Shown here piece after piece: positions 15,040 to 19,879 of a stretch of DNA of 19,879 nucleotides. Numbering within the stretch: position 1 is the first letter of the stretch; every line of letters starts with the position of its first letter. Both the position numbers and the translations under genes were made by a program. Source of the DNA: Acidobacteriota bacterium (lineage in GTDB: Bacteria > Acidobacteriota > Terriglobia > UBA7540). The stretch is from assembly GCA_003224665.1 (NCBI GenBank), contig QHZM01000105.1, forward strand, positions 1-19,879. Direction: 5' to 3'. Below the pieces are notes generated by a model. The model was given only the letters and a program-made list of their open reading frames with translations. It was not told the DNA's origin and ran no database searches.

Positions 15040-15840
15040 ATGCTGATCCTTGCTATCGACACCACAAGCGAACAGGGCGGGGCGGCGATTTACCGCGACC
15101 AGGACTGTGTGGCAGCCGAGGCGAGTCAAGGCCCCGCGAATTTTTATTCGGTCACGCTGTTTCAAACGGTCGGCAAGTTGCTCCGGGAATCAAAACTGGC
15201 TCTCGGGGATATCGACCTTTTTGCAGTGGCAAACGGGCCGGGATCATTTACGGGGATTCGCGTCGGAGTGGCGGCGGCGCAGGGATGGGCGTATGCCCTG
15301 AAGCGCCCGGTAAGGGGGATCTCGCTTTTTGAAGCCATGGTGGAACAGGCGCGACCTGAGGCTGATTGGGCCATCCCGGTCCTGGACGCCCGCCGGCGGG
15401 AATTTTTCCTGGGGCTTTTCCGGCGCGCGGGCCAGGCCGGGGAGAACCGGTTCGACCCTGAGGGGGATGGGGTCGTGCTGAAGCCCGAGGCGGTGCGGCG
15501 TTTCCTTGAAGAAGTCGAATCGGGCGAACGGGCGGGCAGCAAGTTTTGCTGCATCGCCCGCGAACACGACTTGGTCGCTCAGGGGCTGCGGGAGAGGCTG
15601 CCGACTTCGTTCGCGTGGCAAGCAGTCTCCGCGCCATTGCTGGGAGCGATGGCTCGACTGGCGCTGCGCGCCTCCAGGGAAGGCCACGTAGTGCGCGCGG
15701 CAACAGCCGGCGCTTCAGTCCTCGGCTACAGAACGGCCTTTCAGCTCAATGAAGGTCAGGCAGATCGAGAGAGAAGACCTCGCCGCGATTCTCGCCATAC
15801 AAGAGAAGTGTCCAGAGGCCGCTCATTGGGTGGAGAGTGA
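15040..15840 (+). CDS. tsaB: tRNA threonylcarbamoyladenosine biosynthesis protein TsaB, C-terminus probably frameshifted
   Basis: TsaB is the inactive ASKHA-fold partner that activates TsaD in making t6A37 on ANN-decoding tRNAs. The N-terminus MLILAIDTTSEQGGAAIY, the signature VANGPGSFTGIRVGVAAAQGWAYAL, and the VLDARRREFFLGLF block are characteristic. Start at ATG 15040 fits the first beta strand; TTG 14992 would add 16 unlikely residues. The frame runs 92 bases into rimI and its last 30 residues (GQADRERRPRRDSRHT...) are not TsaB-like. In another frame the end would read S-P-R-L-Q-N-G-L-S-A-Q and stop at TGA 15750-15752, giving an ATGA overlap with rimI and matching the spacing of the usual P-x-Y-x-R-x-x-x-A-E ending. 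A one-base loss around 15690-15725 is likely. Confidence 0.88.
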   Translation: MLILAIDTTSEQGGAAIYRDQDCVAAEASQGPANFYSVTLFQTVGKLLRESKLALGDIDLFAVANGPGSFTGIRVGVAAAQGWAYALKRPVRGISLFEAMVEQARPEADWAIPVLDARRREFFLGLFRRAGQAGENRFDPEGDGVVLKPEAVRRFLEEVESGERAGSKFCCIAREHDLVAQGLRERLPTSFAWQAVSAPLLGAMARLALRASREGHVVRAATAGASVLGYRTAFQLNEGQADRERRPRRDSRHTREVSRGRSLGGE

Positions 15841-16228
15841 TTACTCGCGCCTGACGAGCAACCTTGGCGGGATGATCCTGGTGGCAGTGCTCGATACTGC
15901 GACGACGCCGAAAGTCGTCGGGTTCGCGGTTTTCCACCGCATTATTGATGAGGCGGAGCTTTCAAACCTGGCCGTTGACCCCGACCACCAGCACCAGGGC
16001 GTGGGAAGGGTGCTGGTCGAAGAAGGCCGGAAGCGCCTGCTCGAAGCGGGTGTCCGCAGGGTTTACCTGGAAGTCCGCGTCTCCAACAAGAACGCCCAGG
16101 GATTGTATTACTCGCTGGGGTTCGGTCTGCACTCGCTCCGCAAAGACTACTACCGCAACCCGAACGAGGACGCTTACGTGCTTTGCCTTACCCTCTTCCC
16201 GCCCGAGGTCCTTTCGACCGCCCCCTGA
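15749..16228 (+). CDS. rimI: RimI-type ribosomal-protein-alanine N-acetyltransferase
   Basis: This 159-residue GNAT acetyltransferase has the acetyl-CoA binding motif A as HQHQGVGRVLVEEGRKRL, preceded by AELSNLAVDPD and followed by VYLEVRVSNKNAQGLYYSLGF, which is diagnostic for the RimI branch (the LEVR-S-N-A--LY--GF signature). RimI acetylates the N-terminal alanine of ribosomal protein S18. The tsaB-rimI pairing is widespread in bacteria and supports both calls. The start at ATG 15749 gives the expected MKVRQIEREDLAAI N-terminus; there is no clear ribosome binding site, consistent with translational coupling to tsaB. The C-terminus is complete (EDAYVLCLTLF). Confidence 0.92.
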   Translation: MKVRQIEREDLAAILAIQEKCPEAAHWVESDYSRLTSNLGGMILVAVLDTATTPKVVGFAVFHRIIDEAELSNLAVDPDHQHQGVGRVLVEEGRKRLLEAGVRRVYLEVRVSNKNAQGLYYSLGFGLHSLRKDYYRNPNEDAYVLCLTLFPPEVLSTAP

Positions 16229-16388
16229 AACGAAAACTCTGGCCACAGCGCACCTTTAGTTCCTTTGTCTTCCTGGTGGGCTTCGGGCATGCTCCATCCG
16301 GAGACGCAAAGTTATCAGCAGAGATTACTGATGCCTCACTCAGGAAGTCGGCCTTCTTGTCACTCGCGTCTGAAAATCACCGTCAACG
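16229..16388 (+). other. Intergenic stretch after rimI with no recognised gene
   Basis: I see no gene here. The only structure noted is a small inverted repeat ATCAG (16314-16318) / CTGAT (16328-16332). No convincing terminator for tsaB-rimI is visible. Confidence 0.5.
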
Positions 16389-16597
16389 CCCCAGCTTGAA
16401 CGGCTGAAGCCCGTATCAGCCAGGAATACCAGCGCCTCCGCGATGAACACGCCCGTTACGCCGCTCAGCTTGAGCAACTCGCATCCAAGTCTTACCTTAG
16501 CGAACACGATAAGCTGGAAGAGATCCGCTTGAAGAAGCTGAAATTGCGGGTCAAGGACCAGATGGAGATGCTGGTTCATCGGGCGCGAATCGCCTAG
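16389..16597 (+). pseudogene. Broken DUF465 / YdcH-like small protein gene
   Basis: From 16403 the frame reads AEARISQEYQRLRDEHARY, AAQLEQLASKSYLSEHDKLEEI, RLKKLKLRVKDQMEMLVHR and stops at TAG 16595-16597. This matches DUF465/YdcH proteins, about 70-residue antiparallel helical hairpins of unknown function with the typical L..KPYL...E..EI.RLKK.KL..KD-like second half. No ATG, GTG or TTG opens this frame; TGA at 16397-16399 lies just upstream. A neighbouring frame reads PQLERLK directly before it (16389-16409), which is what a family N-terminus would look like, so one missing base near 16409-16411 would rejoin them to ...LERLKARISQEYQRL. Even so, that frame also lacks a start after its TGA at 16371, so the 5' end is damaged or starts unusually. 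Confidence 0.6.
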
Positions 16598-16668
16598 GCT
16601 CTCGACAAGCCCGGAGCTCCTGAAGCCCGCCGGCCGGGCCTGCCCCACGGCGGACGACACCGTCCTCA

Positions 16669-16674
16669 TATATT
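16669..16674 (+). promoter_or_regulatory. Possible -10 element ahead of psd-pssA
   Basis: TATATT sits in a short AT-rich island within GC-rich sequence, 33 bases before the psd start. No recognisable -35 lies at the proper distance, so this is weak. Confidence 0.25.
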
Positions 16675-16707
16675 AAGGTTTGAAAGTCAGCCAGGGCACG
16701 GGCGCGA

Positions 16708-17346
16708 ATGTCCATGGTAAAAGAAGGTTACTGGTACGGATTGCCGCTGGTCCTGCTGGCCGGCGGGCTGATGGGATTCCGGCTCTACGGGTCGGGAGCC
16801 TTCTTCCTGATTCTGGCCGTGCTGATCCTGAATTTCTTTCGCGACCCTGAACGCGAGATCCCGGCCGACCCTCGCGCTATCGTTTCCCCTGCGGATGGCC
16901 GGGTGGTTGAAATCCGTGACGTGGAGCTCGACAGCCGGCCCGCGCGCCGGGTGAGCATTTTCATGTCCCCGTTCGACGTCCACGTAAACCGTTCGCCCAT
17001 TGGCGGGACCGTGAAGCAGGTCTCGTACCGGAAAGGGAACTTCCGGATGGCGATGCAGGCGCGCGCCTCGGTCGAAAATGAGCAAAACGTTTTTACGATC
17101 CGGGGAGAAGACGTCGAAGTGGTTGTCAAACAAATCGCCGGCGTCCTGGCTCGTCGGATCGTTTTCTGGAAGCAGCCGGGTGAAAGGCTTGAGCGCGGAG
17201 AAAGAGTGGGTATGATTAAGTTCGGTTCGCGCGTGGACGTCGTCGTGGAAGCTGTGGTTGAATTAAAAGTCGAGGTGGGAGACCGCGTCCGCGCAGGGAG
17301 CAGCGTCCTTGGGATCACAAATTCAAATTCGCAAGCCGGACACTAA
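16708..17346 (+). CDS. psd: Phosphatidylserine decarboxylase proenzyme (short type)
   Basis: Psd decarboxylates phosphatidylserine to phosphatidylethanolamine at the inner membrane, using a pyruvoyl group made by self-cleavage. The 212-residue protein belongs to the short branch: two N-terminal hydrophobic stretches (YGLPLVLLAGGLMGFRL, FFLILAVLILNFF), FFRDPEREIP, VSPADGRVVEI, the MSPFDVHVNRSP active-site region, YRKGNF, ENEQN, and the cleavage site FGS at residues 172-174 (MIKFGSRVDV), with Ser174 the predicted pyruvoyl precursor. The start is ATG 16708; ATG 16714 is equally possible, and no strong ribosome binding site helps. It overlaps pssA by 38 bases, so substrate-producing and substrate-using enzymes are co-expressed. 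Confidence 0.95.
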   Translation: MSMVKEGYWYGLPLVLLAGGLMGFRLYGSGAFFLILAVLILNFFRDPEREIPADPRAIVSPADGRVVEIRDVELDSRPARRVSIFMSPFDVHVNRSPIGGTVKQVSYRKGNFRMAMQARASVENEQNVFTIRGEDVEVVVKQIAGVLARRIVFWKQPGERLERGERVGMIKFGSRVDVVVEAVVELKVEVGDRVRAGSSVLGITNSNSQAGH

Positions 17347-18004
17347 AGGCCAGCCGCGGCGAGGGATTTACCTCGTCCCGAGTTTGTTCACGGTCGGGAC
17401 GCTGGTGTGCGGGTATATCGCCATATTGTCCACCCTCAAGATGGAATTCGATTACGCCGCGAAGGCCATAGGCTGGGGAGCGCTCTTTGACATCCTGGAC
17501 GGGCGGATTGCCAGGCTCACCCATTCCACATCGGATTTCGGCCAGCAATTTGACTCGTTGGCCGACGTCATCACCTTTGGCGTGGCTCCCGCCTTTCTGG
17601 CCTTCGCCTGGGGTGTGCGCCCCGTGGAAGAGGTCTTCGGAACGCAGCTCGTGCAGCACCTGCGTCCGGGGGCCGCAGGCGTAATCGCCGGCATCGTCCA
17701 CTGGGCCAAGTACCCGGTGAACGATTGGATTTACGAATCGGTCTGGCTGGCGGTCGTGGGCCTGCTGGCGTTTCTGATGGTCAGCCGGTTGCGATACCAC
17801 ACTTTCAAGACGCTGGACCTGCGCCGCCGCCGCCCCTATTTCGCCATCATTATCATCGGGATTGTTGCCTATGCCATTTGGGCCTATTCAGAACCTGTAC
17901 TGCTGACGCTGACCCTGACTTACTCTCTTTCCGGCCCGCTCGCCCGTCTCACCTCCAGGCTGCGACCGCAACCTCACGCTCCTGAAGAGGTTCACGTCGC
18001 ATGA
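17309..18004 (+). CDS. pssA: CDP-diacylglycerol-serine O-phosphatidyltransferase with an internal deletion
   Basis: PssA makes phosphatidylserine from CDP-diacylglycerol and serine. The CDP-alcohol phosphotransferase motif is perfect: D64-G65-xx-A68-R69-x8-G78-xxx-D82-xxx-D86. The TTG start at 17309 lies inside psd and has AGGGAG (17295-17300) eight bases upstream. The protein (231 residues) is shorter than related enzymes, usually about 270-290. After AFAWGVRPVEEVFGTQLVQHL it jumps to RPGAAGVIAGIVHW, so the block with the conserved GA.RLARFN segment and the start of F.GLP.PAA appears to be missing (about 45-50 residues, in frame, junction near 17657-17668). The remaining C-terminal membrane segments are present (FAIIIIGIVAYAIWAY). 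Activity is doubtful if the sequence is right. It overlaps the next gene by ATGA. Confidence 0.87.
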   Translation: MGSQIQIRKPDTKGQPRRGIYLVPSLFTVGTLVCGYIAILSTLKMEFDYAAKAIGWGALFDILDGRIARLTHSTSDFGQQFDSLADVITFGVAPAFLAFAWGVRPVEEVFGTQLVQHLRPGAAGVIAGIVHWAKYPVNDWIYESVWLAVVGLLAFLMVSRLRYHTFKTLDLRRRRPYFAIIIIGIVAYAIWAYSEPVLLTLTLTYSLSGPLARLTSRLRPQPHAPEEVHVA

Positions 18005-19146
18005 AGTTGGCTCCGCAGGGTTACCGCGTTGCCATCGTCGGAGCCTCCTCGCTGCTGGGAAAGGAAGTCCTGACCGTGCTCGAGGAGCGCGGTTTTCCCG
18101 TCTCCCGGCTGATCAAACTTGAAAGCGATGAGGAAGAGCCTGACGCGCCCATCGTGGACTTGAATAAGGACTTTGAGTCGGCGATGAGGAATGAGGAAGT
18201 GCGCGGGCAAGACGTGGACTTTACTTTCCTGGTCGCCCAACCCCAAGGCGGGGCGACCCTCCCGGCATTTCTCCGAACTGTCCTCTCGAGCGCGGTGGCA
18301 GGTGCGCCGGCAGCGGCGGCCGCCGCCACCGCGGGCGCGGGGAACACCGGCGGCCCTTCCGTGCCGGCGGAGGCAACGCGCGGCGTCGTTATTGACCTCA
18401 CGGATGCGAGGGCCTGCGCGCAGGGCGCAGGTTCGGCCGGCGTCCTGAGTGTGCCTTTCCTCGACCGACGCACTCATCGCGGTCATGCCTCGCATCGCGC
18501 CGTGCCCGGCACCAGATTAATTGTCTCTCCCCATCCGGCCGCCATCCTCATCAGCAGTCTCGTGCTTCGCCTGGCGTCACGATTTCCGCTCGAGCGCGCA
18601 GTAGCAAACGTCTTCGGCCCTGTCTCCGAAATCGGTCCGAAGGGGATCGAAGAACTTCAGAAGCAGACGGTGAACCTGCTCAGTTTTCAAAAAATACCTC
18701 GGTCCGTTTTCGGTGCCCAACTTGCGTTCAATCTGTTGCCCCGGTTGGGGAGCACCCAGGGAAGCGCGCTGGCTGAACTCGAGACGCGGATCCGGCAGCA
18801 GTTGCGGGAATTTCTGTCGGGTGGCGCACCCCTGCCCTCTGTGCGAATATTCCAGGCGCCCGTTTTTTACTCCTTGGCGCTTTCCCTTTACGTCGAGACG
18901 GCCGCGCCCTCGGCGCCCGAAGCCCTCGCGCAGGCCCTCGAGGGGAAGCCCGTCCGACTGCGTCGGTTTTCAGAAGGCGCTCCCTCGCAAGTCGAGGCCG
19001 TGGGAAGCGGCGACATTCTGGTGGACGCCATCGCCGCCGATCCCAACCACCCCTGCGGGGCCTGGTTGTGGGCGGTGGCCGATAACCTGCGCCTGGCGGC
19101 GGTCAACGCCGTCGAAATCGCCGAGAGCTTGCGCCCGTCGAAGTAA
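18001..19146 (+). CDS. USG-1-like homologue of aspartate-semialdehyde dehydrogenase lacking the catalytic cysteine
   Basis: The 381-residue protein follows the Asd fold: N-terminal Rossmann motif VAIVGASSLLGKEVLTVL (GASSLLG, residues 14-20), a dimerisation/catalytic domain, and an Asd-like end (LWAVADNLRLAAVNAVEIA). The catalytic N-P-N-C block is replaced by S-P-H-P-A (176-180), and the usual GH of the VPVF.GH motif is SL (291-292, QAPVFYSLAL), so the dehydrogenase reaction is not expected. Text such as FGAQLAFNLLPRLG and QAPVFY resembles E. coli Usg, an Asd paralogue of unknown function. An Ala/Gly-rich insert (about 97-127) sits between strands of the NAD domain. The start ATG 18001 overlaps the pssA stop (ATGA), with AGAGG upstream. 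A lipid-linked or regulatory role is only guessed from the operon. Confidence 0.82.
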   Translation: MKLAPQGYRVAIVGASSLLGKEVLTVLEERGFPVSRLIKLESDEEEPDAPIVDLNKDFESAMRNEEVRGQDVDFTFLVAQPQGGATLPAFLRTVLSSAVAGAPAAAAAATAGAGNTGGPSVPAEATRGVVIDLTDARACAQGAGSAGVLSVPFLDRRTHRGHASHRAVPGTRLIVSPHPAAILISSLVLRLASRFPLERAVANVFGPVSEIGPKGIEELQKQTVNLLSFQKIPRSVFGAQLAFNLLPRLGSTQGSALAELETRIRQQLREFLSGGAPLPSVRIFQAPVFYSLALSLYVETAAPSAPEALAQALEGKPVRLRRFSEGAPSQVEAVGSGDILVDAIAADPNHPCGAWLWAVADNLRLAAVNAVEIAESLRPSK

Positions 19147-19327
19147 AAGCCGGAAGCGCTCCGCACCGAGAGCAATGACATTCAACCGACTATTGAGAAT
19201 TGCATCTTAAGGATTGGTCATCTTTAGCGGCTTCTGCGGCACGGCTCCCGACAACGATCGTCAGGACAGGCTCCGCCGTGCCCTGACGCGCCGCCTGTCA
19301 CAAGAATTCGCAGTCTTCAGTAGCTGG

Positions 19328-19879
19328 ATGAAGAGCCCGCCGCAATCTCCGGACGTCTGTGTTTCCGCAGCGCGGTGGCTCAACCTGTCGCTCCTCTTGT
19401 TTCTGCCCGCCTGCGGCTATCAGGTGGCGGGGCGCGCCAGCCGCCTGCCCCCGGACATCAAGACCATCGCCGTCCCGATCTTCGTGAACGATACCCCGAA
19501 GTTTCGGGTCGAGCAGAAGCTCTCCGCCGCGATCACGCGCGAGTTCATTGAACGGACCAGGTTTCGTGTCACGGCGAATCCCTCCGAAGCCGATGCGGTG
19601 CTGAAAGGCACCGTCAAGGACGTCCGCTCGGGAGTCGTGACCTTTGACCTCACCACCGGCCGCGCCACGACCATGCAGGTTCAGGTGACCGCCAGTGTCG
19701 AACTGGTGGACCTGCACACTCAGAAAGTCCTGTTCTCGAATTCCAATTACGTCTTCCGGGAGCAATATCAGATCAACCCCAACACCTCCGTCCTCTTCGA
19801 AGAGGAGGAGCCGGCCCTTGACCGCCTCTCCCGCGACCTTGCCCGGACACTTGTCACCGAAATCCTGGAAAATTATTGA
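19328..19879 (+). CDS. lptE: LPS-assembly lipoprotein LptE family
   Basis: LptE is the outer-membrane lipoprotein that plugs the LptD barrel for lipopolysaccharide delivery. From ATG 19328 the 183-residue product has a short basic/polar start, a hydrophobic stretch (WLNLSLLLFLPA) and a lipobox L-P-A-C followed by GYQVAGRASRLP, the family signature after the lipid-modified Cys. Further family-like text is IKTIAVPIFVNDT, EQKLSAAITREFIER, and an end with LSRDLARTLVTEILENY. The open frame upstream of 19328 is not family-like; the chosen start places the signal peptide correctly, though no good ribosome binding site is seen. The gene ends on the last base of the window. Its presence implies a diderm cell with LPS. 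Confidence 0.88.
   Translation: MKSPPQSPDVCVSAARWLNLSLLLFLPACGYQVAGRASRLPPDIKTIAVPIFVNDTPKFRVEQKLSAAITREFIERTRFRVTANPSEADAVLKGTVKDVRSGVVTFDLTTGRATTMQVQVTASVELVDLHTQKVLFSNSNYVFREQYQINPNTSVLFEEEEPALDRLSRDLARTLVTEILENY

Noticed and set aside
16291..16335. Cyclic-di-GMP (GEMM) riboswitch suggested by GACGCAAAG at 16303-16311
   Set aside because: The partner elements (an AAACC-type segment upstream and the second conserved block downstream) are absent, so only a nine-base coincidence remains.
1..19879. CRISPR array, prophage, insertion sequence or defence island
   Set aside because: No regularly spaced repeats, integrase, transposase, phage or restriction-type genes are visible; the gene content is housekeeping.

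Overview
The window looks like a chromosomal housekeeping stretch from a GC-rich Gram-negative bacterium, most likely an Acidobacteriota member assembled from a metagenome. This is inferred from an LptE outer-membrane lipoprotein, a fused homocysteine methyltransferase/MTHFR, the order xseB-ispA-dxs-tlyA-nadK, and the general character of the proteins; no marker gene settles the taxon. I see no phage genes, transposases, CRISPR array, rRNA or tRNA.

Layout. 1-2870 (+): the 3' end of a penicillin-acylase-family gene and an M61 peptidase interrupted by a stop codon. 2884-3507 (-): a DedA membrane protein. 3635-10192 (+): a long co-directional run of MetH/MTHFR fusion, xseB, ispA-type prenyl synthase (interrupted), dxs (two internal deletions), tlyA and nadK. 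10193-10475: non-coding gap between convergent genes, with inverted repeats. 10476-14745 (-): lysA, a two-GAF PP2C phosphatase, and a deoC with a long N-terminal extension. 15040-16228 (+): tsaB and rimI. 16229-16707: a gap holding a broken DUF465/YdcH-like small gene. 16708-19879 (+): psd, pssA (internal deletion), a USG-1-like catalytically dead aspartate-semialdehyde dehydrogenase homologue, and lptE, which ends exactly at the window edge.

Functions: isoprenoid supply (dxs, prenyl synthase), phosphatidylethanolamine synthesis (pssA then psd), lysine synthesis (lysA), methionine/folate metabolism, tRNA t6A formation (tsaB), ribosomal protein acetylation (rimI), NADP supply (nadK), LPS transport (lptE) and a stress-type signalling phosphatase.

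Two things stand out. First, an unusual number of normally intact, often essential genes are damaged: in-frame TGA in the M61 peptidase, in-frame TAG in the prenyl synthase, two missing segments in dxs, one missing segment in pssA, a start-less DUF465 gene and a probable C-terminal frameshift in tsaB. Read-level evidence must decide between assembly error and true decay. Second, DeoC carries a predicted amphipathic helix plus flexible linker at its N-terminus, the architecture of bacterial-microcompartment encapsulation peptides. I found no clear wholly new multi-gene system.
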